Source: Acidobacteriaceae bacterium (GTDB lineage Bacteria; Acidobacteriota; Terriglobia; Terriglobales; Acidobacteriaceae). From it: 64,000 bases of DNA. The stretch's first letter is position 1; every line of letters begins with the position of its first letter. The notes beneath the pieces were generated by a model. It saw nothing but the letters and a program-made list of their open reading frames with translations, made no database searches and was not told where the DNA came from. Below are positions 32,385 to 40,649 of this stretch, piece after piece. The translations under genes were made by a program, and so were the position numbers. Location: NCBI GenBank assembly GCA_903642225.1, contig CAHJWI010000008.1, positions 1-64,000 of the forward strand, written 5' to 3'.

Positions 32385-34040
32385 TTAAATACCGTCGGGA
32401 TGACGAAACTCATCGCCATCGTCATCCAGAATGCCCAGCTTTTCTGCAATGGACTTGCCTTGCGTGAAGAGCAGCAGATAGTCCGCGCCGCCGGCTTTTG
32501 AGTCTGTGCCGCTCATGTTGAAGCCACCAAATGGGTGAGCCCCGACCATGGCACCGGTGCACTTGCGATTAAGGTACAGGTTGCCGACGTGAAACTGCTC
32601 CGCCGCCATGTTCAGCCGCTCGCGTGAGTTGGAGTAGATGGCTCCTGTGAGCCCGTATTGGGTCCCGTTCACAATCTCGAGCGCCTCGGTGAAGCTATTG
32701 GAACGAATGACGGCGAGCACGGGGCCGAAGATTTCTTCCTGCGCAATGCGCGCGTCAGGTGGCACATCGGCGAAGACGGTTGGCTGGATGTAGTAGCCTC
32801 CGGTGTCGGTCTGCAGCGCCGCTCCGCCGGTGACGAGCCGTGCTTCTGTTTTGCCGACGGCGATGTAATTTATCACGCGGTTGAAGGATGTTTCGCTGAT
32901 AACCGGACCTGCGGCGAAGTTGAGCGCGGGTTCGCCGACATGAATGCCCTGCACACGCTCGATGAGCTTGTCCAGAAATACGTCGTAGATGCGCGCGTCG
33001 ACCACTGCACGGGAGCAGGCGGAACATTTCTGTCCGTTGAAGCCGAAGGCCGATGCTGCTACACCTTCAACGGCTGCGTCGATGTCACAGTCGACGTCGA
33101 CAAGAATGGCATCCTTGCCACCAAGTTCGAGCACGGTGCGCTTGAGAAAGTGCTGGCCGGGTCGCGCCTTTGCCGCGCGCTCGTGCACGTCAAGGCCAAC
33201 CTTTTTGGAACCTGTGAACGCGATAAAACGTACCTGCGGGTCTTCCACCAGCATGCGTCCCGCCAGGTCGCCGGAGCCCTGCAGAAGGTTCACGACACCA
33301 TCCGGCAGGCCGGCCTCTTCCAGCAGCATCATTAGTCGGGCCGCGATGGTGGGCGCGTCCACTGACGGCTTGATGACGACGGTGTTGCCGGTGACGACCG
33401 CGGCCATGGTCATGCCACAGAGGATCGCCAGTGGGAAGTTCCAGGGCGCGATGACGGCACCCACACCCAGCGGCAGGTAGCGGAGCCGGTTGCGCTCGTG
33501 TGGGAATTGGATCGGCGATGTTGCCTGGTCGAGACGCAAGGCCTCGCGTGCATAGAATTCCAGAAAGTCGATGCACTCCGCCACGTCCGCATCGGCCTCT
33601 GCCCAGTTCTTGCCGACCTCGTAGGTGAGCCAGGCGCAGTACTCCAGCTTCTTGACCGTGAGAATTTCGGCGGCGCGAAACAGCAGGCCGGCTCGCTCGC
33701 TTACCGGCACCATTTTCCAGGTACTGAATGCCTTTGCGGCGGCGGCGACGGCACGATGGACGTGCTCCGGCTCGGCCTCAGGGTGGATCCCGACGATCTC
33801 TGCTGGACGCGCGGGGTTGACGGAGCGGATCTTTGCCGATCCGCTGACGCGCTCCCCACCGATGACGAGGGTGTATTCGTGTCCAAGCTGCCCCTCAACA
33901 TTGCTCAACGCCTGCTGCATAGCGCGTTTCACATCGTTATTGCCGAAGTTCAGGAACGCCTCGTTCTTAAACTTCGGGTAGGGCTTTTCACCGTCAGTGG
34001 GATCGACGTCGTGCAGGGTAGGAATTGCGCTCGTTGCCAT
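32385..34040 (-). CDS. pruA: 1-pyrroline-5-carboxylate dehydrogenase
   Basis: The 551-residue aldehyde dehydrogenase family enzyme oxidises glutamate-gamma-semialdehyde to glutamate, the second step of proline degradation. Visible are the catalytic Glu in LELGGKDAIL, the catalytic Cys in NGQKCSACSR, and the N-terminal segment KPYPKFKNEAFLNF typical of the PruA/RocA branch. The length fits the stand-alone enzyme. The first-step enzyme, proline dehydrogenase, is at 4022-4936, so the pathway is split within this window. Confidence 0.93.
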   Translation of the reverse strand: MATSAIPTLHDVDPTDGEKPYPKFKNEAFLNFGNNDVKRAMQQALSNVEGQLGHEYTLVIGGERVSGSAKIRSVNPARPAEIVGIHPEAEPEHVHRAVAAAAKAFSTWKMVPVSERAGLLFRAAEILTVKKLEYCAWLTYEVGKNWAEADADVAECIDFLEFYAREALRLDQATSPIQFPHERNRLRYLPLGVGAVIAPWNFPLAILCGMTMAAVVTGNTVVIKPSVDAPTIAARLMMLLEEAGLPDGVVNLLQGSGDLAGRMLVEDPQVRFIAFTGSKKVGLDVHERAAKARPGQHFLKRTVLELGGKDAILVDVDCDIDAAVEGVAASAFGFNGQKCSACSRAVVDARIYDVFLDKLIERVQGIHVGEPALNFAAGPVISETSFNRVINYIAVGKTEARLVTGGAALQTDTGGYYIQPTVFADVPPDARIAQEEIFGPVLAVIRSNSFTEALEIVNGTQYGLTGAIYSNSRERLNMAAEQFHVGNLYLNRKCTGAMVGAHPFGGFNMSGTDSKAGGADYLLLFTQGKSIAEKLGILDDDGDEFRHPDGI

Positions 34041-34099
34041 GGGTTCAGTTTACCCCGCTGCGTGCGCCTGCTGAGCGCACGCAGCGAGAGGGATGACGC

Positions 34100-37000
34100 T
34101 TACCTGGACGACGGCGTGCCGTTCAGCATCTGGTCTGTGGCCTTGCTCATCTGGGCGGTGCGCTCCAGCTTGTCCCAGCTGAAAGGCCTGCCATCAATGA
34201 CGCGCTTTACGGTCTTGAACAGGACCAGCGAAAACACCTGACGGTAGCTGAAGCGCTGCACCCAGATGTGCAGCAGCAGCCATGCATCTCCCTTGCTGGC
34301 TGGGTGCTTACGTTCAAGCATGAAGGCCAGGGCAGACGCGGAGAAATCGATGATCATGAATGCCAGGAAGTAGACGAGCAGCTTGATGAAGCTGGCCGAG
34401 CTCGCGGACTCCGGATGGAAGTGGCGGTCGTAGAGCCAGCGGACGACACTGGCCACAAACATGAGATCGATGAGCGGCGAGACCAGCGGCAACATGATCT
34501 GGAAAACGATGATGTTTGGGAGGGCGAACAGTCCCATGGACGCACGGGTGCGGAAGGCGCCGATGTGCTTGAACACCGCCTGCATGATGCCGAAGCTCCA
34601 GCGGAAACGCTGCCGCATGAGACCGTTGGCGTTGACCGGAGCCTCGGTAAAGGCAAGCGCCTGGTCTTCGTAGATGACGTAGTAGCCCTTCTCCAGCAGG
34701 ATCATGGTGAGGTCGGCATCTTCAGCAACAGTGTTGGAGTGATATCCACCCGCCTCTTTGACGGGTGCCAGACGCCATGCACCGATCGCGCCGGGAACGA
34801 CGACGACGACGTTGAACAAATCGAGGGCACGGCGCTCGAAGTTCTGGCTCGTGATGTATTCCAGCGCCTGCCAGCGTGTCCACAGGTTGACGCGGTTCCC
34901 GACCTTGGCATTGCCAGCTACTGCGCCAATGTTGGGGTTGGCAAAGTGCGGAACCAGGCGCGCGACCGCGTCGTGTGCAATGACCGTGTCGGCGTCGATG
35001 CCGATGTAGATCTCTTCGTCGACGTAGTTCTGCAGGGCGTAGTTGAGTGCCTCTGCCTTGCCTGCATTTTCTTTCTTTAAAACAAGGAGGCGGCCACTCT
35101 CAATGTCTGCGGGGTAGGCCGCGCGTGCGACTTCTGCGGTGTTGTCTTTGGACCCATCGTCGATGACGATGATGCGCATGTTCTTGTACGTCGACATCAT
35201 GACCGAACGGATGGTGCGGACGATGACCTTCTCTTCGTTGTAGGCCGGAATGAGAACGGCGACCTTTGGCTCATAGTCCGGCCCCGCGTAGTTCTTGCGA
35301 GTGCGGAAGCGATCAATGATGGCGAACAGGCCGATGATGATCAGGCGGGCACTCATCAAAACGTCGCCGATGAAGAAGACGCTGACGACAAAGTGATTGA
35401 ACGACGCGAGGCCGAAGAACGCGATGGAATCGACCGCGGCCAACAGCTTTGGTTTAAAGCCATGGATGGGCGGCATAATGTCAGCACGCGATTTGCCGAG
35501 CAGCTCACTGACCGGTACGAATTCGTATCCCCGCGCGCGCAGGGTGGAGACAAGAAGAGGCAAGCTGGCGACAGTAGGCGAACGGTCGCCGCCGCCATCG
35601 TGCATCAGGATGATGGAGCCGCGCAGGTCAGAGCGCTTCTCACCAAGGGCCATCTGGTCAAGCACCGACTGCACAATCTCCTGCGGACTTTTGCGCGGAT
35701 GTTCGTCCCAGTCGTTGGTGTCGAGCTTATCGCCGACGACGATGTACCCGAGTTCCTGCACGCGCTCGACCGGGGCTGCCTGGTCGTTGGTGTCAGGCTC
35801 CTGGTCGATGGAGTATGGTGGCCTGAAATAGAGTGGTTGCACGCCGAGCTTGGCCGCGAACAGCCGCTCCGTCAGATTGAGTTGGAGCTTGACCTGGCCG
35901 AGAGAGATGTCGCTGATATCTGGATGGGTGAAGGTGTGATTGCCAATCTCATGGCCCTCGCGGTACACGCGCTGCATGATGCCGACGTTGTCTTCGGCCT
36001 CTTGCCCAATCATGAAGAAGGTGCCCTTGACATGCACTTTTTTGAGCACGTCGAGGATGCGCGGCGTCCACTCCGGGTCGGGCCCATCGTCAAAGCTGAG
36101 CGCCAGCTTTTTTGGATGGTAGCCGACGTACGTTACCGAATAGGAAAGCGGTAGCTGACTCATTGTTTCCGAATCAATCTGCCTGGAATCGTCGTCGATC
36201 GTGAGGGTACGCACGCCGTTGCGGGGCTGGCCGGTGACGCGCATGATGTCGCCTTCACCCTCGACGTTCAGATCCCATCCTGGAGGCACCGTGGCCAGAT
36301 CCTTGAGGGGGTTTGCCTTCATCGGCTGATCCCAAATTTTCCACAGCGACTGGTCTTCTTCACCCAGGCGCCAAAGCGCAAAGGTCTGGATGCCGAGTTC
36401 ACGCGCCGCGCGCATCTCGTTGTAGGTGGTAACGGCGTCCAGGAACCACACCTCGTGCCGAACCTGACGGTCCTCGTCTTCGTAGGTGAAGTGCGGATTG
36501 CGCGAGGCGTCGTCCAGGTCGACCTCCGATCCGGAATCGGCCGCAGCTTGCCACACAGACTGGGTCGACATGTTATCGCTGTGAACGACCGTGGCGACGG
36601 CTGGGGAGACAGCTTTTCCATGCTTGCCCTTTGGATTGGGGGATGATGCCGGCGGCATCGTCATGGTCCAGTCGTAGCCATAACTGCCGATGGCGCAGAT
36701 GATCTTTCCCTGCGGCACCTTCGTCATGACGTTCTTTAGGTTTTGCACGAACCAGTCCTGGCCTGCGATGGGACCCGGGCCGCTCTCGGTCTGGTGCTGG
36801 TCGTAATTCATCAGCAGCAGTCCATCGGAGTTAGCGGCCATGTAGCCCAGGTCCCAATCGTCGTCGCCGACGGGCACGTTGATGTAAAGCCGTAGATTTT
36901 TCGGGTGCATCTGGCTGTACAGCACGGCGATGAGGTCGCGGTAGCCTGGCTGGGCCTCCGCCGGCAGGTCTTCAAAATCCAATGACAACCCGTGATAACG

Positions 37001-37663
37001 GTTGTTTGAGGCAAGCAGGCGCATGGCTTGTGCGACGAAATTAGCGCGTGACGCCGGATTTTGCAAGAAATCGCCGACACTCGGCATGAAGGTTTGCTGC
37101 TTGGTGTCGTAGTTGTTCACCAACGGGAAGATTTCGGTATTGGAGCCGCTGTTCGCGATGACCCGCTCTACCTTGTTTTCGATGTCGATCGAATGCACGC
37201 CGGAGTTGTCCACCACTGAAAACGGCCGATTGTCGACCGAGTAAGCAGTAAGCCGGCCGTCCGGTGTGATTACGTGCAGCCACTCTGGAAAGAGCAGATC
37301 GATCTGCTGCACGTGCTGGCGGAGAGCACTGTAGCTGGATGCGTCGTCGTCGACGTAATACGCGGCGCGCAGGCCTTCATCTGTGTTCAACGGAACGTCC
37401 GACGGCTTGCGGTCGGTCTTGCGGTGGGCTGAGCGCGCCTTGTTCGTCTTGTCCTTGGGGACAGGCGGCTGGTTGAGCGTGCGGTAGTTGTGCTTGGGCG
37501 AGTCCAGCAGCAACTCCGGCAGCGGTCGAATCCGCAGCACACCAATGACAAAGATTACAAGCAGCACCAGGCTGATGCCGGCCAAGACGTCAAGGATGCG
37601 CCGCAGACGCTTCCAGCGGTGTCGCTTTTCGTCGTAGAAGATGGGTTTGTTCGTCGTTGCCAT
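34100..37663 (-). CDS. trifunctional GH18 / polysaccharide deacetylase / GT2 membrane protein
   Basis: This 1187-residue protein begins with a cytoplasmic basic segment and one membrane helix (about 24-46). An extracytoplasmic GH18-like domain follows (about 80-390) with the acidic motif LSLDFEDLP near residue 229. A NodB deacetylase (about 515-690) has FDDGPDP near 523, HTFTHP and RPPYSID. After further hydrophobic helices comes a processive GT2 domain (about 795-1025) with IPAYNEE, DDGSKDNT, IDADT and QRFRW, and then C-terminal membrane helices. It probably synthesises and trims or deacetylates a beta-linked amino-sugar polymer. ATG 37663 was preferred over an upstream in-frame start at 37711. 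Confidence 0.88.
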   Translation of the reverse strand: MATTNKPIFYDEKRHRWKRLRRILDVLAGISLVLLVIFVIGVLRIRPLPELLLDSPKHNYRTLNQPPVPKDKTNKARSAHRKTDRKPSDVPLNTDEGLRAAYYVDDDASSYSALRQHVQQIDLLFPEWLHVITPDGRLTAYSVDNRPFSVVDNSGVHSIDIENKVERVIANSGSNTEIFPLVNNYDTKQQTFMPSVGDFLQNPASRANFVAQAMRLLASNNRYHGLSLDFEDLPAEAQPGYRDLIAVLYSQMHPKNLRLYINVPVGDDDWDLGYMAANSDGLLLMNYDQHQTESGPGPIAGQDWFVQNLKNVMTKVPQGKIICAIGSYGYDWTMTMPPASSPNPKGKHGKAVSPAVATVVHSDNMSTQSVWQAAADSGSEVDLDDASRNPHFTYEDEDRQVRHEVWFLDAVTTYNEMRAARELGIQTFALWRLGEEDQSLWKIWDQPMKANPLKDLATVPPGWDLNVEGEGDIMRVTGQPRNGVRTLTIDDDSRQIDSETMSQLPLSYSVTYVGYHPKKLALSFDDGPDPEWTPRILDVLKKVHVKGTFFMIGQEAEDNVGIMQRVYREGHEIGNHTFTHPDISDISLGQVKLQLNLTERLFAAKLGVQPLYFRPPYSIDQEPDTNDQAAPVERVQELGYIVVGDKLDTNDWDEHPRKSPQEIVQSVLDQMALGEKRSDLRGSIILMHDGGGDRSPTVASLPLLVSTLRARGYEFVPVSELLGKSRADIMPPIHGFKPKLLAAVDSIAFFGLASFNHFVVSVFFIGDVLMSARLIIIGLFAIIDRFRTRKNYAGPDYEPKVAVLIPAYNEEKVIVRTIRSVMMSTYKNMRIIVIDDGSKDNTAEVARAAYPADIESGRLLVLKKENAGKAEALNYALQNYVDEEIYIGIDADTVIAHDAVARLVPHFANPNIGAVAGNAKVGNRVNLWTRWQALEYITSQNFERRALDLFNVVVVVPGAIGAWRLAPVKEAGGYHSNTVAEDADLTMILLEKGYYVIYEDQALAFTEAPVNANGLMRQRFRWSFGIMQAVFKHIGAFRTRASMGLFALPNIIVFQIMLPLVSPLIDLMFVASVVRWLYDRHFHPESASSASFIKLLVYFLAFMIIDFSASALAFMLERKHPASKGDAWLLLHIWVQRFSYRQVFSLVLFKTVKRVIDGRPFSWDKLERTAQMSKATDQMLNGTPSSR

Positions 37664-37759
37664 GCCTGCCGTATCGTACCTTGCCCCTGCCGTCCCTGTG
37701 CTGTTGACCAACTGCGAACCACGACCGCCTGGCTTGAGAAGCCGTTATGATGCAAGGCA

Positions 37760-39157
37760 ATGGGAACGCCGCGACTTGTGCCGCGCACGCTGCAACGCCG
37801 TGCCGCCATTTCTTTGCTCTTGCTTGCAGGCTTATGGTTGCGCCTGTTTTTTGTTCACCGGCACGCCTTTGTTGCAGGCGATTCCATGCTGTACCAGGAG
37901 ATTGCGGACAACTGGCTGCGCGCGCACGTCTACGGCCTGTCCACCAACGGCGATCCGCGCGCTACCCTCATTCGTTTGCCTGGATACCCGTTGGTTTTGG
38001 TGGGTTTGGCGGTCATCTTCGACCCGCATGGCAGGTGGCCCCTGGGATCTCTGCAGAGCTTCGTCCCGGTGCTCTATATGCAGGTAATTGTCGACCTTGT
38101 CACGTGCATGTTGGTGGGGTCGCTGGCTCGCCGCCTATTCGGTGTGCGTGCGGGCATGGTTGCCCTGGCGCTGGCGGCACTCTGTCCATTCACGGCGAAC
38201 TACACGGCTGTTCCGCTTACAGAGACGTTCGCGTTGTTCACCATCGTTGCGGCACTTTGGGCAGTGCAACGCTGGCGAGACCGACCGTCTGTGCCCCTGT
38301 TGGTGCTGTGTGCGGCGGCACTCAGCTTCGGCATCCTGCTGCGGCCGGACCAGGCGTTGCTGGTACTGACGCTGTTGCCGTTGTTTGTTCGCGGAAGGCA
38401 GTGGCGACCGGCGCTACTATGCCTGGTGCTTGTTGCCTTGCCTTTTGTGCCTTGGACCATTCGGAACGCGGTCACCTTTCATGTGTTTCAGCCGCTTGCG
38501 CCCAGGCTGGCCAATGACCCAGGGGACGCGGTTCCGCGTGGTTTTCAGCGGTATTTCCGCACCTTCGCCGTTGACTTTTCTTCTACCGAGGACGGGTATT
38601 GGGCCTACCCTGAATCGCCTGTAGACCCGCACAGCCTGCCTGTGCGCGCGTTCGATGCGGCACCTGGAGACCCGTCTGCCGCGGATTTGCTCCACGAAGC
38701 TGCTGCTTATTCCAGCGTGCAGCCGCGGCTTGATGCTCAGTTCGGCACGCTGGCAGACGACCGTGCACGCGAGTTCCCATTACGGACGTATGTGGGCCTG
38801 CCGGTGCTGCGGCTGATTAACATGCTGCTGCATCCCCGCGTTGAAATGCTGCCGGTGGACGACCGCTGGTGGCAATACAGCCTTCACCGAACAGCCACGG
38901 TCTTCGCGTATGCCTATGGCGCCCTGAATCTGCTGCTGCTGTGCGCAGCATGTGCCGGCTTGCCGCGCGCGTGGCGACTGGCGCCAGCAATCACAGGCAC
39001 CATGTGCGCCTACATGCTGTTGCGTTGCCTGCTGCTTGCGACGCTGGACAATGCGGAGCAGCGATACACGTTGGAGTTCATACCGCTGTGGATCGTGCTT
39101 GCGAGTGCTGCTCTGACGAGGCGTAGAGGGGCCGCACACGAGCAGCCATTGTCATGA
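37760..39157 (+). CDS. GT39-like integral membrane glycosyltransferase
   Basis: The 465-residue protein has about 10-12 hydrophobic helices. The conserved acidic residue expected of GT-C enzymes lies in the first large loop (FVAGDSMLYQEIADNWL, Asp41), and RLPGYPL follows. Such enzymes transfer sugars from polyprenyl-phosphate donors to proteins or lipids on the outer face of the membrane. The polyprenyl-linked donor could come from GT2 enzymes such as that at 7240-8133. It diverges from the GH18/NodB/GT2 gene, and its stop overlaps the start of the next small gene. Confidence 0.8.
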   Translation: MGTPRLVPRTLQRRAAISLLLLAGLWLRLFFVHRHAFVAGDSMLYQEIADNWLRAHVYGLSTNGDPRATLIRLPGYPLVLVGLAVIFDPHGRWPLGSLQSFVPVLYMQVIVDLVTCMLVGSLARRLFGVRAGMVALALAALCPFTANYTAVPLTETFALFTIVAALWAVQRWRDRPSVPLLVLCAAALSFGILLRPDQALLVLTLLPLFVRGRQWRPALLCLVLVALPFVPWTIRNAVTFHVFQPLAPRLANDPGDAVPRGFQRYFRTFAVDFSSTEDGYWAYPESPVDPHSLPVRAFDAAPGDPSAADLLHEAAAYSSVQPRLDAQFGTLADDRAREFPLRTYVGLPVLRLINMLLHPRVEMLPVDDRWWQYSLHRTATVFAYAYGALNLLLLCAACAGLPRAWRLAPAITGTMCAYMLLRCLLLATLDNAEQRYTLEFIPLWIVLASAALTRRRGAAHEQPLS

Positions 39158-39459
39158 AACCTCTCGAGCTGGACGGGGTTGCACGGTTCAAGTACCTAAC
39201 GGAAGTGGCACTGCCGCAGCGCGCCAGGGAAGAACGCTGGCCGCTCCGACTGGATCACTGCTTCAAACGTGTTTGTCTGGATTACGCCTTTGGTGGCGAG
39301 TGGTATGGCTTCATCGCAAAACCTGCGGAACGCAACCTGCACGGCGAGGCGCTGCTGCGCGCGGTTGCCTGCGCGGAGGCGATACTGCAAGCGGGTTGGC
39401 CGTTGCTTGAGACGCTGAACCGACAAAGCCTGCTGTACCGCGGAAAACTGAAGCGTTAG
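39154..39459 (+). CDS. small conserved-looking soluble protein, unknown function
   Basis: A 101-residue protein without membrane segments, rich in Arg, Leu and Ala. The ATGA overlap with the preceding glycosyltransferase gene indicates translational coupling. Segments such as RWPLRLDHCFKRVCLDYAFGGEWYGFI look structured, but no family was recognised. Its 3' end overlaps the convergent dgt gene by four bases. Confidence 0.65.
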   Translation: MKPLELDGVARFKYLTEVALPQRAREERWPLRLDHCFKRVCLDYAFGGEWYGFIAKPAERNLHGEALLRAVACAEAILQAGWPLLETLNRQSLLYRGKLKR

Positions 39460-40649
39460 CTGCGCCAGAGCTTCGATGCCATCCAGAACTGTTGCAGGAT
39501 ATAGCTGTCCGTCATGCCGGCGATGTAATCGGCGACCATGCGCGGAAGGCCTTCTCTTTCGCTTTCTTGAAGGTAGCCGCTGGGCAGCCTGTCCGGGCTT
39601 CGCATATAGAAGTTGAAGATGGTGGAGACGACTGTCTCTGCCTTTTCGTGCTCTGCGACCAGGGTTGGGCACGTGTACAGCGTGTTGTAGAGATAGCGCT
39701 TTTCCTCAAGACGCATGGCTTCGACGTTTGTTGAAAAGACGGCGACGCGGGCAGAATGGATGCGCACATCGTCCAGCGAGGAGAGGCCGTTTTCGACTAC
39801 ATTCGCGGTTGTATTGCGAATCAGATCGGCCGTGAGTTCGTCCTGCATCCACTGCAGCGCCTCATGGAAGAGGAACTTCTGGTCTACGCCTGCATGACGC
39901 GCCTGCATTTCCTGGTAGGCGCGACCCATGATGCTAATGTGGGTGCAGAGATGGTCGATCTCAAGCAGGCCTGACTCTACGCCGTCGTCGAGGTCGGCGG
40001 TAAGGTATGCGATCTCATCTGCCAGATCGATGACCTGCGCTTCGATGGGTGGCCGCAAGCCGAGGAAGAAGGGCGCAAGCTCAGGATGCTGTGATTCCGG
40101 GTAGTCGCGAGAGTGCTTCACAATGCCTTCGCGTACGCCGAGCGTCAGGTTAAGGCCGCGATGCGCAGCGTACCAGTTTTCAAAGTGCTCCACGATGCGG
40201 AGGGCATGCAGATTATGGTCGAAGCGCAGGCCGTGCGCCTGCAGGCAACGATCCAGCGCTCGCTCACCGGCATGGCCGAACGGCGGATGGCCGATGTCGT
40301 GTACCAGTGCCAACACCTCGACGAGTTGCTCGTTCAGCTTCAATGCACGCGCCACTTCCCTGGCGATCTGGGCTACCTCAATGGTGTGGGTAAGCCGGGA
40401 GCGGAAGTGATCGCTATCGCGGCTGGTGAAAACCTGTGTTTTGCCGGCGAGTCTACGGAAGGATCGAGCCTGCACGATGCGCTGACGATCGTACTCGAAG
40501 GCCGACGTGCCCTCGCGAGAGCGCTCCGGCCAGAGGCGGCGGGCGAGTTCGCTCTCTTCGGTGTCCGGCACGGCAAGAGCACCAAGATCCTGTTGTTTGG
40601 CCTGGTATACGCCCTTGCTGGCAGGGTCGGTTCCCGACGGCGCACCCAC
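39456..40649 (-). CDS. dgt: deoxyguanosinetriphosphate triphosphohydrolase-like protein
   Basis: The 397-residue HD-domain enzyme hydrolyses dNTPs to the nucleoside and triphosphate. The N-terminal RSFRRLAGKTQVF, the metal-binding His in RLTHTIEVAQIAR, the HD pair in ALVHDIGHPPFGHAGE and the later Asp in DLADEIAYLTADLDDG are all present. The length fits the Dgt-like group common in non-enteric bacteria. GTG 40649 overlaps the stop codon of the upstream TPR gene by one base. Confidence 0.92.
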   Translation of the reverse strand: MGAPSGTDPASKGVYQAKQQDLGALAVPDTEESELARRLWPERSREGTSAFEYDRQRIVQARSFRRLAGKTQVFTSRDSDHFRSRLTHTIEVAQIAREVARALKLNEQLVEVLALVHDIGHPPFGHAGERALDRCLQAHGLRFDHNLHALRIVEHFENWYAAHRGLNLTLGVREGIVKHSRDYPESQHPELAPFFLGLRPPIEAQVIDLADEIAYLTADLDDGVESGLLEIDHLCTHISIMGRAYQEMQARHAGVDQKFLFHEALQWMQDELTADLIRNTTANVVENGLSSLDDVRIHSARVAVFSTNVEAMRLEEKRYLYNTLYTCPTLVAEHEKAETVVSTIFNFYMRSPDRLPSGYLQESEREGLPRMVADYIAGMTDSYILQQFWMASKLWRS

